A DNA stretch of 64,000 bases from Microbacterium sp. RU1D (GTDB lineage Bacteria > Actinomycetota > Actinomycetes > Actinomycetales > Microbacteriaceae): the NCBI RefSeq assembly GCF_900156435.1, contig NZ_FTPQ01000003.1:1-64000 (forward strand). The letters are read 5' to 3'. The first letter of the stretch is position 1, and each line of letters opens with the position of its first letter. Below, in pieces: positions 16,698 to 24,871 of the stretch. A model generated the notes under the pieces. That model searched no databases, was not told the DNA's origin, and saw nothing but the letters and a program-made list of their open reading frames with translations. The translations under genes and the position numbers were made by a program.

Positions 16698-18251
16698 TCA
16701 GTACCCGGCGAACGCGTCCATCGTGAGCGACTTCGCCTTCGCCAGCGCGGGGGCGAGCGTCGAGATGAGCCGGGGCGGTCCCGAGACGTAGGCCGCGCGA
16801 CGACCGACGTCGGGGACCACGCGCAGCAGCGCATCGGCATCCACGCGATCGGGACCCGCCCACACCCAACCCGTCGGGAGGTCGCGCGGTTCGTCGCGCG
16901 AGAAGACGACGACGGGGATGCCGCTGGCCGCGATGTCGTCGCGGAACGCCAGTTCCGCGGCCTCCGACACCACGTACACCAGCACCGCGTCGCGCTCCTG
17001 GCCGGTGGCGACGAGATGCCGCAGCTGCGCCACGAAGGGGGTGACCCCGATCCCGGCGGCGACCATCAGCACGGGGGCGGTCGGACGCGCGGGCAGGACG
17101 AAGTCGCCCCACACGCCCGTGACCGCGAGCGTCGAGCCGTGCTCGACCACGGCGAGCGCGCGCTTGTACGACGACTGCGATCCGTCCTTGTAGGCGATGC
17201 GCACCTCGGGCAGGTCTTCCGGCGCCGAGGCGATGGAGAACTCCCGCCGCGTACCCCGGCGGTCGGGCCGACGGTGCGGCACGTCGAGCTCGAGGTACTG
17301 CCCCGGCCGGAACGAGAACGGGCGGGCCGCGTGGAACGTGAGCTCGCGCACGGTGGGGGTGAGATCGCGCCGCCTCTCCACACGCAGACGCACGGCCGCA
17401 CGCAGACAGAACAGGAACGCGAGCAGATTGCCGACGAGCAGTGCCCGCTCCTGGCCGAGGGTGATCTCTCCGACCGCGATCGGCCAACCGGCCAGCACTC
17501 CGACCACCACGGCCACGAGGAGCTGCTGGGCACGACGCGGGGGCAGCGTGAGCGGTTCCGAGAGCATGAACGCGCCGAGGAAGAGGAAGGGCGAGGAGAA
17601 CGCGACCTGCAGCAGTACCGTCGGCACGTCGACGGGGAACCCGGCCGAGGTGAACTGGACCGTCGTCCGCACGAACGCCACCGCCATCGCCACGACCCAG
17701 AACGTGGCGACGATCGGCAGCTTGTCGGTACGCAGAAGCAGAAGCACTCCGAGCACGAGAACGGGGCCCGCCAGCCATGGCGAGCCCACCCACCACGCCG
17801 ACGAGCCCAGATCGGGCGCCCAGATGCTCACGATGGTGAGAACGGTCGCTCCGGTCGCCGCCGGGTTGAAGATGTGGCGCCCCCGCCACGCGAGCAGGTA
17901 CTTCGACGCGGATGCCACCACCCCGGCCAGCACGAGACCGGCGACGCCCAGCGGCTCGACGCTCGGACGCAGCACGAACAGCAGGATCGCGGCGGTGATA
18001 AGCGTGGACTCCAGGCGGCGCGGCATCCGGAGCACGCTCTGGGCGACGAGGTCGGTCAGCCCGCACGCGGCGACCAGCACCACGGCGCCGACGACGAGCT
18101 CGAGGGGCTCGGGCACGACCAGGCCGGCGAACGACAGCACGAGCGAGAGGACCGCGAGCAGTCCCAGCGACGACAGGACCAGGCGGTACATCGAGACGCG
18201 TCCGATGAGACCGAGCACGCGGGTGGAGCCGGCGGTGAGCGTGGTGCTCAT
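16698..18251 (-). CDS. membrane ferredoxin/NAD(P)-type flavin oxidoreductase with RnfD/NqrB-like membrane domain
   Basis: It likely moves electrons from cytosolic NAD(P)H through FAD to a membrane carrier. The ATG at 18251 has a GGAAGGGA site, giving 517 residues. About ten hydrophobic segments (about 15-295) include RHIFNPAATGATVL, reminiscent of the FMN-attachment region of RnfD/NqrB. A cytosolic ferredoxin-NADP reductase module follows (about 300-517: FRPGQYLEL, RREFSIAS for FAD, AAGIGVTPF for NAD(P), and a C-terminal aromatic DAFAGY). The NAD-binding end lacks an iron-sulfur domain. ApbE and an FMN-binding lipoprotein gene lie directly upstream in the same operon. Confidence 0.8.
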   Translation of the reverse strand: MSTTLTAGSTRVLGLIGRVSMYRLVLSSLGLLAVLSLVLSFAGLVVPEPLELVVGAVVLVAACGLTDLVAQSVLRMPRRLESTLITAAILLFVLRPSVEPLGVAGLVLAGVVASASKYLLAWRGRHIFNPAATGATVLTIVSIWAPDLGSSAWWVGSPWLAGPVLVLGVLLLLRTDKLPIVATFWVVAMAVAFVRTTVQFTSAGFPVDVPTVLLQVAFSSPFLFLGAFMLSEPLTLPPRRAQQLLVAVVVGVLAGWPIAVGEITLGQERALLVGNLLAFLFCLRAAVRLRVERRRDLTPTVRELTFHAARPFSFRPGQYLELDVPHRRPDRRGTRREFSIASAPEDLPEVRIAYKDGSQSSYKRALAVVEHGSTLAVTGVWGDFVLPARPTAPVLMVAAGIGVTPFVAQLRHLVATGQERDAVLVYVVSEAAELAFRDDIAASGIPVVVFSRDEPRDLPTGWVWAGPDRVDADALLRVVPDVGRRAAYVSGPPRLISTLAPALAKAKSLTMDAFAGY

Positions 18252-18282
18252 GACAGGGGTCCCTTCCGAGGGGTGAAGAGGC

Positions 18283-19161
18283 TCAGGCGAAGATCTCGCC
18301 CGAGAAGCCGGGCGACCACTCGACCCGGCCGTCGGTGCGCATGCGCACCCACTGCGCATCCCAGGATGCCGCGAGCTCGGGCCCGCCGTCGAAGAACAGC
18401 GCCGTGGCCAGGGCGTCGGCGCGCATCGCGGTGTCGGCGAGCGCCCAGGTCGCCGCGTACGCACGCACGGGTACGCCGGTGCGCGCGTCGAGCACGTGAT
18501 GCAGGCCGTCGCCCCAGGCGCGGCGGTTGATCGCCGATGCGCACAGCGCCTCGTCCTGCACCGTGACCACGCCGATCACTCTTGAAGCGTCGTAGGGGTG
18601 CTCGAGCCCGACCTGCACGGGGGCACCGCGCGCGGCGAGATCGCCGGACGCGTCGACGATCAGGTCGCCGCCGACGTGCGAGGCGAGCGCGTCGATGACG
18701 AGGTCGACGAGACGGCCCTTCCCGAGTGCCCCGACGTCGATCGTGGCGGGGCGAGCGAGCCGCAGCATCCCGTCGGACCACGACAGGTCGCGGCGCCAGT
18801 CCGGGGCGGCCACCGGCCCGCCCTGCGGCGCGAGGGTGAGGCGCGCGTCGTAGCCGAGCCGGGCCAAGGCGTCACCGACGAGCGGGTTGACGGCCCCCGC
18901 GGTCGCCCGGTCGAGCTCGTCGTAGAGCGAGAGCATGGCATCCGCGTCCTCGGGAAGGGCGACGGATGCCGTGCGCCCGTCCGCGAGTGCGGACACCAGG
19001 GAGTCGTCGCGGAAACGCGACCAATCGCGGTCGAACCGCTCGATGACGGCGGACACCGCGTCGCGGGCGATCGGCGACACGGGTGCGGCCGCATCGATCG
19101 CCCACGACGTGCCGATCGCGTCGAAGGCCCAGGTCGAGTCCGTCGCGGTCGGAGTGCTCAT
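18283..19161 (-). CDS. apbE: ApbE-family FMN transferase
   Basis: ApbE covalently attaches FMN to a Ser or Thr of extracytoplasmic or membrane-embedded flavoproteins. The 292-residue product shows DVGALGKGRLVD, DASGDL and SAINRRAWGDGLHHVLDARTG. The C-terminal metal-site stretch TAMRADALATALFF is also present. No signal peptide or lipobox is visible, unlike many ApbE proteins, so it probably acts in the cytosol or is exported by an unrecognised route. It lies between its two likely clients, five bases after the lipoprotein gene. Confidence 0.9.
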   Translation of the reverse strand: MSTPTATDSTWAFDAIGTSWAIDAAAPVSPIARDAVSAVIERFDRDWSRFRDDSLVSALADGRTASVALPEDADAMLSLYDELDRATAGAVNPLVGDALARLGYDARLTLAPQGGPVAAPDWRRDLSWSDGMLRLARPATIDVGALGKGRLVDLVIDALASHVGGDLIVDASGDLAARGAPVQVGLEHPYDASRVIGVVTVQDEALCASAINRRAWGDGLHHVLDARTGVPVRAYAATWALADTAMRADALATALFFDGGPELAASWDAQWVRMRTDGRVEWSPGFSGEIFA

Positions 19162-19166
19162 GTCGG

Positions 19167-19661
19167 TCAGGCCTTCGCCTCGGACTGGATGGTCTTGACG
19201 GCCTCGTTGAACCCGCCGCTGGTGAGCGAGGATCCCGCGACCTTGCTCACGGAGATCTCGTCGAGCTTCTTGCCGACGACCTCGTCCTGGATGCCGCCGA
19301 TGAACTCGCTCTGGTACCGCTTCGACTCCGCTGCCTGCGGGTCGCCGGTCACCTCGACGGCCGTGACGGTGTCACCGGCGATGCTGAGGGTCACGTCGAT
19401 CGTCTCGACGCTCTCGGGAGTCGCGTACTGCCCCGTCGCCTCGTACGTGCCGTCGGTGTAGGTACCGGAAGTCGTGGAACCCGTGGCCGCGCTCGCGCTC
19501 GCGCTGGGGGCGGACGACGCGGCCGGGGCGGCGGTGGTCTCGGCAGGAGCGGCGGCGTCGGTCGTGCCGCCCGCGCACCCGGCGAGGGTGACGATGCCGG
19601 CGACGCCCAGCAGGGCGGTGCCGACGCGGACGGGACGGGGTACGGCTGTGGTGCGGATCAT
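19167..19661 (-). CDS. FMN-binding-domain lipoprotein
   Basis: This is a probable outer-face electron carrier of the flavin module. The 164-residue product has a signal peptide ending in the lipobox LAGC (Cys29), then an Ala/Ser/Thr-rich tether (30-66) and an FMN-binding domain (about 67-164: GTYTDGTYEATGQY, IDVTLSIAGDTV). The attachment region reads VAGSSLTSGGF (141-151) where the family usually has D-x-x-S/T-G-A-T, so the acceptor would be a Ser and the Asp is absent. It is the first gene of the operon; REP-like repeats lie upstream. Confidence 0.85.
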   Translation of the reverse strand: MIRTTAVPRPVRVGTALLGVAGIVTLAGCAGGTTDAAAPAETTAAPAASSAPSASASAATGSTTSGTYTDGTYEATGQYATPESVETIDVTLSIAGDTVTAVEVTGDPQAAESKRYQSEFIGGIQDEVVGKKLDEISVSKVAGSSLTSGGFNEAVKTIQSEAKA

Positions 19662-19776
19662 GAGGGTCCTCCTTCTGTCGTGCCTCGCGGCGCGTGCACG
19701 CTCACGGTAGGGACACGACCTTCACGGCTCCCCGGTTCACACCTTTGTGCAGGCTATGAGCGCGAACTGCGACGGA

Positions 19777-19868
19777 GGTCCTTGAGCCCGTCGAAGGGAC
19801 CGGTGGCTGCGACCGGCTCAGTCACCTCACCCGCGGCCCGACCGGTGGTTTCGACATCCTCAGCCACC
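19777..19868. repeat. cluster of three REP-like palindromic repeats
   Basis: Three 25-base units lie at 19777-19801 (GGTC...GACC ends), 19802-19826 and 19844-19868 (GGTGG...CCACC ends). Each centres on a variant of TTCGACNNNCTCAG in one or the other orientation. They fill the gap between the prs terminus and the lipoprotein gene. The central parts differ, so the units are degenerate. Confidence 0.7.
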
Positions 19869-19939
19869 TCGCAGGGTGGAAACGGCGGCAGCCGCCTCCC
19901 GGCGGGGAGACGGCTGCATCGCGGGGGAACGGAACGCGC

Positions 19940-20974
19940 TCAGGCGTCGCCACCGAACATGCTCGTGACCGAGCCGTCCTCGAACACCTCATGGATGGCC
20001 CGCGCCAGTAGCGGCGCGATCGGCAGCACCGTGAGGCGGTCGAAGCGACGCTCTGCGGGAAGCGGAACGGTGTCGGTGACCACGACCTCGTCGATCGCGG
20101 CATCCTGGAGCCGTTCGGTGGCGGGGTCGCTGAAGATCGCGTGGGTCGCGGCGACGATGACCTTGCGGGCACCGGAGGCCTTGAGCGCCTGGGCGGCCTT
20201 CTGGATCGTGCCGCCGGTGTCGATCATGTCGTCGACGAGCAGGCAGGTGCGCCCCTTCACGTCACCGACGATCTCGTGCACCGAGACCTGGTTGGCGACC
20301 TTCGGGTCACGACGCTTGTGGATGATCGCGAGCGGCGCACCGAGGCTGTCGGACCAGGTGTCGGCGACCCGCACGCGACCCATGTCGGGGGAGACGACCG
20401 TGAGGGTCTCGCGGTCCTCGCCGGTGAGGCCCTGCTCGAAGTGCTCGAGCAGCACGGGCTTGGCGAAGAGGTGGTCGACGGGGCCGTCGAAGAAGCCCTG
20501 GATCTGCGCCGCGTGCAGGTCGACGCTCATGATGCGGTCGGCGCCGGCGGTCTTGAGCAGGTCGGCGACGAGGCGCGCGCTGATGGGCTCGCGACCGCGG
20601 CCCTTCTTGTCCTGACGCGAGTACGGGAAGTACGGCGCGACGACCGTGATGCGCTTGGCCGACGCGCGCTTGAGGGCGTCGAGCATGATGAGCAGCTCCA
20701 TGAGCCACTCGTTGACCGGCGGCCCGAACGACTGCACGACGAACACGTCGCAGCCGCGGATCGACACCTCGAAGCGGGTGTAGATCTCGCCCGAGGCGAA
20801 GGTGCGGTGCTCGGTGGGCGCCAGCTCGGTACCCAGGTGCTGCGCGACCTGCGCGGCCAGCTCGGGGTGCGAACGACCCGAGGCGACGACGAGCCGCTTC
20901 TTGGTCTTGGCGACGAGCCCGGGGGCGATGCCGTTGTCGCGGTCGAGGTCTACACGATTCTTCTTACGAGCCAT
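19940..20974 (-). CDS. prs: ribose-phosphate pyrophosphokinase
   Basis: It makes PRPP from ribose 5-phosphate and ATP for nucleotide, His and Trp synthesis. The start MARKKNRVDL at 20974 is chosen for its AGGAAG site and overlaps the end of glmU. The 344-residue product is slightly longer than the usual 310-325 because of a polar N-terminus. Motifs include the FASGEIYTRFE segment, VDLHAAQIQGFF, the flexible-loop KRRDP and the PRPP loop LLVDDMIDTGGTI. glmU-prs is a widespread pair. The next genes usually found, rplY and pth, are 13 kb away. Confidence 0.96.
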   Translation of the reverse strand: MARKKNRVDLDRDNGIAPGLVAKTKKRLVVASGRSHPELAAQVAQHLGTELAPTEHRTFASGEIYTRFEVSIRGCDVFVVQSFGPPVNEWLMELLIMLDALKRASAKRITVVAPYFPYSRQDKKGRGREPISARLVADLLKTAGADRIMSVDLHAAQIQGFFDGPVDHLFAKPVLLEHFEQGLTGEDRETLTVVSPDMGRVRVADTWSDSLGAPLAIIHKRRDPKVANQVSVHEIVGDVKGRTCLLVDDMIDTGGTIQKAAQALKASGARKVIVAATHAIFSDPATERLQDAAIDEVVVTDTVPLPAERRFDRLTVLPIAPLLARAIHEVFEDGSVTSMFGGDA

Positions 20975-22412
20975 CGGCCGCTTCCTGTTCAGCCCGAGCC
21001 CGCGCGGCCACATCGGCCGCCGCGGTGCCCGGTCGGTTCTTCTCGACCCACCCCTCGATGTTGCGCTGGGGGGACACGCTCAGCGCCAGCGCACCGGCCG
21101 GAACGTCCTTGCGGATCACCGCGCCGGCACCCGTCTTGGCGCCCGCTCCAATGGTAACCGGCGCGACGAAGACGTTGTGCGAGCCGCTGTGCACCTCGTC
21201 GCCGATGACGGTGCGGTGCTTGGCGAGATCGTCGTAGTTGGCGGTGATCGCGCCGGCGCCGAGGTTGACGCCGCGGCCGATCTCGGTGTCGCCGATGTAG
21301 GACAGGTGCGGGACCTTGCTGCCCTCGCCGATCGAGGAGTTCTTCACCTCGACGAAGGTGCCGACCTTGCCCTTGACGCCGACGCGGGCATTGGCCCGCA
21401 GGTAGGCGAACGGTCCGACGGTCGCGCCGGCCTCGACGACCGCGAGAGTGCCGTCGGTGCGCGTGATCGTGGCATCCTCGCCCACCTCGCAGTCGACCAG
21501 CGTGGTGTCGGGCCCGATCGTGGCACCGCCGGCGATGACGGTCGCCCCGCGCACGTGCGTGTTGGGCAGGATCGTCACGTCGGGGGCGAGCGTCGCCGTC
21601 ACGTCGATCCACGTCGTGGCGGGGTCGACGACAGTGACGCCTTCGAGCTGCCAGCGGCGCACCGTGCGGGCGTTGAGCGTGCGGCCCGCCTCCGACAGTT
21701 GAATCCGGTCGTTGACGCCCAGGGCCGCCGCAGCGTCGGAGGTGACGGATGCCGCGACCCCGAGCTGCGCGTCGCGGAGCAGGCCGATCACATCGGTGAG
21801 GTACTTCTCGCCCTGCGCGTTCGCGGTGCCCACGAGCGCCAACTGGGAGCGCAGGGGCGCCGCCTGGAAGACGTAGACCCCCACGTTGATCTCGGTGACC
21901 GCGGCCTCGTCGGCCGTGGCATCCTTCTGTTCCACGATCCGGCGGACGCCGTCCGTCTCGTCGCGGAGGATGCGGCCGTAGCCGAACGGCTCGTCGACGC
22001 GGGCGCTGAGCAGGGTCACCGCCGTGCCACCGGTGCGGTGGGTGGCGAGCAGCTCCGTGAGGGTGCCGGTCTCGAGCAGCGGCACGTCGGCGCTGAGCAC
22101 GAGCACGTCGCCCTCGAAGCCGTCGAGCGCGTCGAGCGCCGCCTCGACGGCGCGCCCGGTGCCCGGGACCTCGTCCTGGTCCACCACGACGACGCCGGGG
22201 GCCAGCTCCGACACCGTCTCGGCGACGAGCTCGCGCTCGTGCCGCACGACCACCACGATGCGGGCCGGATCGAGGGATGCCGCGGTGTCGAGCACGTGCC
22301 CGACGAGCGGACGACCACCCACCGGATGCAGCACCTTCGGGAGACGCGATCGCATGCGGGTGCCCTGACCCGCGGCGAGGACGACGACGGCCAACTCGGT
22401 CGGTGATGTCAT
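20964..22412 (-). CDS. glmU: bifunctional UDP-GlcNAc pyrophosphorylase / glucosamine-1-phosphate acetyltransferase
   Basis: It makes UDP-N-acetylglucosamine for peptidoglycan in the cytosol. The 482-residue product has the nucleotidyltransferase domain (about 1-235: VVLAAGQGTRMRSRLPKVL) and a left-handed beta-helix acetyltransferase domain (about 250-460: FAYLRANARVG, FVEVKNS, YIGDTEIG, GAITANYDD). A low-complexity Ala/Glu tail follows. The ATG at 22412 is the only start that keeps the family N-terminus, yet it lies two bases beyond the tRNA-Gln 3' end. The message is therefore leaderless, uncut, or uses a GGAG inside the tRNA. Confidence 0.96.
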   Translation of the reverse strand: MTSPTELAVVVLAAGQGTRMRSRLPKVLHPVGGRPLVGHVLDTAASLDPARIVVVVRHERELVAETVSELAPGVVVVDQDEVPGTGRAVEAALDALDGFEGDVLVLSADVPLLETGTLTELLATHRTGGTAVTLLSARVDEPFGYGRILRDETDGVRRIVEQKDATADEAAVTEINVGVYVFQAAPLRSQLALVGTANAQGEKYLTDVIGLLRDAQLGVAASVTSDAAAALGVNDRIQLSEAGRTLNARTVRRWQLEGVTVVDPATTWIDVTATLAPDVTILPNTHVRGATVIAGGATIGPDTTLVDCEVGEDATITRTDGTLAVVEAGATVGPFAYLRANARVGVKGKVGTFVEVKNSSIGEGSKVPHLSYIGDTEIGRGVNLGAGAITANYDDLAKHRTVIGDEVHSGSHNVFVAPVTIGAGAKTGAGAVIRKDVPAGALALSVSPQRNIEGWVEKNRPGTAAADVAARARAEQEAADGS

Positions 22413-22413
22413 G

Positions 22414-22485
22414 CTCCGCCGCCAGGATTCGAACCTGGACCTAACAGCTCCAAAGGCTGTCGTGCTGCCGTTACACCACGGCGGA
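22414..22485 (-). tRNA. tRNA-Gln (anticodon TTG)
   Basis: The minus strand folds as a 72-base cloverleaf: acceptor TCCGCCG/CGGCGGA, D arm with GTGTAACGGCAGCAC, anticodon stem ACAGC/GCTGT with loop CTTTGGA (anticodon TTG), T arm CCAGGTTCGAATCCTGG and discriminator G. CCA is not encoded. The mature 3' end is immediately before the glmU start codon. Confidence 0.95.
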
Positions 22486-22568
22486 CCGTGCCCGAAGGCA
22501 CCGGTCAAGTCTGCCAGACCGCGCCCCCTCGCGACGGTCCGCCCGACCGCGAAGGCCATAATGAGACC

Positions 22569-23066
22569 GTGAGCCGGGACAGCGACGAGGTCGACCGCAT
22601 CGTCGATGCGTGGATGCGACAGCGCCCAGACCTGGACTTCTCCCCGCTCGAGGTGCTCTCGCGCGTCGCGCGGCTCTCCCGCCACCTCGACATCGCGCGC
22701 AAAGAGGCCTTCCGGCGCAGCGACATCGAGTCGTGGGAGTGGGATGTGCTGTCCGCCCTGCGTCGCGCGGGCGAGCCCTACCAGCTGAGCCCCAAGCAGC
22801 TGCTGCAGCAGACGCTCGTCTCCAGCGGCACGATGACCAACCGCATCGACCGGCTGGTGGCACGCCGCTTCGTGCGCCGCGAAGCCGACCCGGGCGACGG
22901 ACGCAGCATCCTGGTGACCCTGACCGACGACGGACGCGTCCGGGTGGATGCCGCGATCACGCGCCTTGTCGACGCCGAGGCCCTGCTGCTGGAGGGTCTG
23001 GCGAAGAACGACCGCGAACGCCTGGCGACATTGCTGCGCAAGCTCAGCCTGGGATTCGACGCGTGA
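22569..23066 (+). CDS. MarR-family transcription regulator
   Basis: This is a winged-helix regulator of unknown effector. The GTG at 22569 follows CATAAT by six bases and fits a leaderless start; the frame extends upstream through the tRNA-glmU gap without family similarity. The 165-residue product has the MarR core: QLSPKQLLQQTLVSSGTMTNRIDRLVARRFV (recognition-helix region, about 72-105), then the wing DPGDGRSILVTLTDDG. The downstream membrane gene overlaps its stop as GTGA and is the most likely regulated partner. Confidence 0.87.
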   Translation: MSRDSDEVDRIVDAWMRQRPDLDFSPLEVLSRVARLSRHLDIARKEAFRRSDIESWEWDVLSALRRAGEPYQLSPKQLLQQTLVSSGTMTNRIDRLVARRFVRREADPGDGRSILVTLTDDGRVRVDAAITRLVDAEALLLEGLAKNDRERLATLLRKLSLGFDA

Positions 23067-23575
23067 GCGCCCCCGCCGCTCCCCTGACGCGATGGGCGCG
23101 CGTGCGCGCGTGGTTCGACGTGCGATTCCGCTCGCCCGCGGCGATCTACGGTCTCATCGTCTTCGCGGCCTTCGTCACCATAGCCGACGACCACGCCGAT
23201 TCGGTGTGGGACGTGCTGCTGAGCGCCTCGACGTCGCTCATCGTCTTCTTCATCGCCCACGTCTTCGCGCACACGCTCACCGAGCACGCCGACCACGGCC
23301 TCCGACACGCCAACCGCGAGGGCATGCGTCACGGAGCCGGCATGCTCTACGCGTCGGTGCCGTCGGTCCTGGTTCTCGTGTGGGCCGGGCTCACCGGAGT
23401 CTCGATCGATGACGCGGCCGACCTGTCGATGTGGTCGACGTTCCTGGTGCTCTTCTTGCTCGGCTACAGCGCCTACCGCCGCCGTGGTGCCCGGGTGTTC
23501 GGACGGCTCGTCGGCGGGTTCGCGACGGCCTGCCTCGGTGTGTTCATCGCGATCCTCGAGTACGCCATCCACTGA
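23063..23575 (+). CDS. four-span membrane protein coupled to the MarR gene
   Basis: The function is unknown. The 170-residue product has hydrophobic segments near 27-43, 50-72, 92-112 and 123-140, with a further C-terminal one near 150-166. Conserved-looking polar residues lie in or near membranes (HVFAHTLTEHADHGLRHANREGMRHGAG, rich in His). It starts at a GTG overlapping the MarR stop, so the two are co-translated. The His-rich inter-membrane loop hints at metal or proton handling, but this is inference. Confidence 0.7.
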   Translation: MSAPAAPLTRWARVRAWFDVRFRSPAAIYGLIVFAAFVTIADDHADSVWDVLLSASTSLIVFFIAHVFAHTLTEHADHGLRHANREGMRHGAGMLYASVPSVLVLVWAGLTGVSIDDAADLSMWSTFLVLFLLGYSAYRRRGARVFGRLVGGFATACLGVFIAILEYAIH

Positions 23576-23611
23576 CTGCAGAAGACCGGTCCGCACACCG
23601 GTCGATCGTGA

Positions 23612-23642
23612 CGGGCCGCGACGCAGGGCCGGGCGCGGCCCG
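23612..23642. terminator. convergent hairpin terminator
   Basis: CGGGCCGCG (23612-23620) pairs perfectly with CGCGGCCCG (23634-23642), between two convergent membrane-protein genes. Confidence 0.6.
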
Positions 23643-23715
23643 AGAGATCATCCGGGCCCCGTCCATCGTCGACGGCCGCGTGCGACGACCGTGTGCGATG
23701 ACGGCGGCACCGTCG

Positions 23716-24147
23716 TCAGGCGGCGCGCTTCTTCGCGGCACCGTACACGAGGACTCCCTGAACCGCGACAAGGATGCCGAGGATGAACGTCGTCACCCCC
23801 GCGCCGATCGCGCCCGGCGAGGAGCCGATGGCGCCGAGCACGATGCCCAGGCCCGCGCCGACGAATCCGATCGCGAAGGCGAGGATCGTCAGCAGGGTGA
23901 GCGGACCCGTCGAGGGCAGGGTGTCCCGACGGCCCGCGGCCACCCGAAGGGACAGGCCCCCGATGACGACGCTGACGACGGCGAGGAGAAGACAAGCCAC
24001 GGCCGGACCGACAGCCGGCGCCCCCACCAGGAACCACGCGACCGCGACCAGCACGAGGATCACCGCGAGGACGATCGCCAGGATCCCCGTCACTCGGGGA
24101 CGCGTCGTACGGATCACGTCCTCGGGAGGGGTGTTCGACGCGCTCAT
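23716..24147 (-). CDS. small membrane protein at the end of the type VII-like set
   Basis: The function is unknown. The ATG at 24147 overlaps the preceding stop as ATGA, giving 143 residues. Hydrophobic segments lie near 22-42, 47-68, 82-105 and 112-133, with a basic C-terminus AAKKRAA. It resembles the generic small actinobacterial membrane proteins found beside ESX-like cargo genes. It is the last gene of the four-gene cluster. Confidence 0.75.
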   Translation of the reverse strand: MSASNTPPEDVIRTTRPRVTGILAIVLAVILVLVAVAWFLVGAPAVGPAVACLLLAVVSVVIGGLSLRVAAGRRDTLPSTGPLTLLTILAFAIGFVGAGLGIVLGAIGSSPGAIGAGVTTFILGILVAVQGVLVYGAAKKRAA

Positions 24148-24839
24148 CAACTCGTCGCGATCTGCGGCCACTGCGTGATCCCCGCCTGCGCCGACGCGAT
24201 GGTCGCACGAGCGCTGCCCGCGGCCACGTACAGGATCGCCACGCCCGCCCCTCCGGCGGCGAGGAAGGCCGCGATCCCGAGCCCGATCAGCACGGGCGCC
24301 GCCGGCAGACCGACGATGGTCCCCGTCGCGACGGCGGCACCGGCCAGAGCGCCGAGCAAGGTGATGACGGCGACGACGAGGCCGGCCCAGAACGCGATGA
24401 TCGCGCCGGCGAGGCCCGTCATCGCGCTCGAGACGTTCTCGGCGTAGTCCGACAGGATCGACGAGTTCGCGCGGCGCTGCGGCTCCACCGATTGGCGGTA
24501 CTGTTCGGCCGCGGTGCCCGTCCACCGATCGTCGACCGACAGGTTGAAATCGGTGATGGTGTCGTTGATGCGCGACACCTTCACTCCCATCTGCTTCCAC
24601 CCGTCGGCCGCGCCGTTGAGCATGAACGGATTGCCGACGTACGTCAAGATGTCGGCGCACCAGCTCCAGAACTCCTGCAGTTTCCCGAGCATGGTGTTCC
24701 ACGCGTCCTGCACCCGATCGGCGATGAAGCCGAGGACAGCCGGCAGGGCGGACAATGCCGCGTTGATCAGACGGGAGATCTCCTCGATCTTCTCGCGGAT
24801 CTTCTGAAGAAGCTCGATGAAGCGCTCGGCGGGGTTCAT
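24147..24839 (-). CDS. WXG100-like protein with C-terminal membrane hairpin
   Basis: This is a probable type VII secretion-associated protein. The 230-residue product begins with amphipathic helices (about 1-80) and has a second helical pair with the WxG motif DDRWTGTAAEQYRQ (about 103-116). That layout resembles the helix-WxG-helix fold of ESX substrates. Three hydrophobic, Ala/Gly-rich segments follow (about 140-215). Such a membrane tail is unlike classic 100-residue WXG100 proteins. It is downstream of the EspC-like gene. Confidence 0.72.
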   Translation of the reverse strand: MNPAERFIELLQKIREKIEEISRLINAALSALPAVLGFIADRVQDAWNTMLGKLQEFWSWCADILTYVGNPFMLNGAADGWKQMGVKVSRINDTITDFNLSVDDRWTGTAAEQYRQSVEPQRRANSSILSDYAENVSSAMTGLAGAIIAFWAGLVVAVITLLGALAGAAVATGTIVGLPAAPVLIGLGIAAFLAAGGAGVAILYVAAGSARATIASAQAGITQWPQIATS

Positions 24840-24871
24840 GCTCTACCTCGTGTTCCTATCCGGGGGGCGTG

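Noticed and set aside
22414..22485. tRNA-Gln as an integration site for a mobile island
   Set aside because: No integrase gene and no repeated tRNA 3' end were found nearby; glmU directly follows the tRNA.
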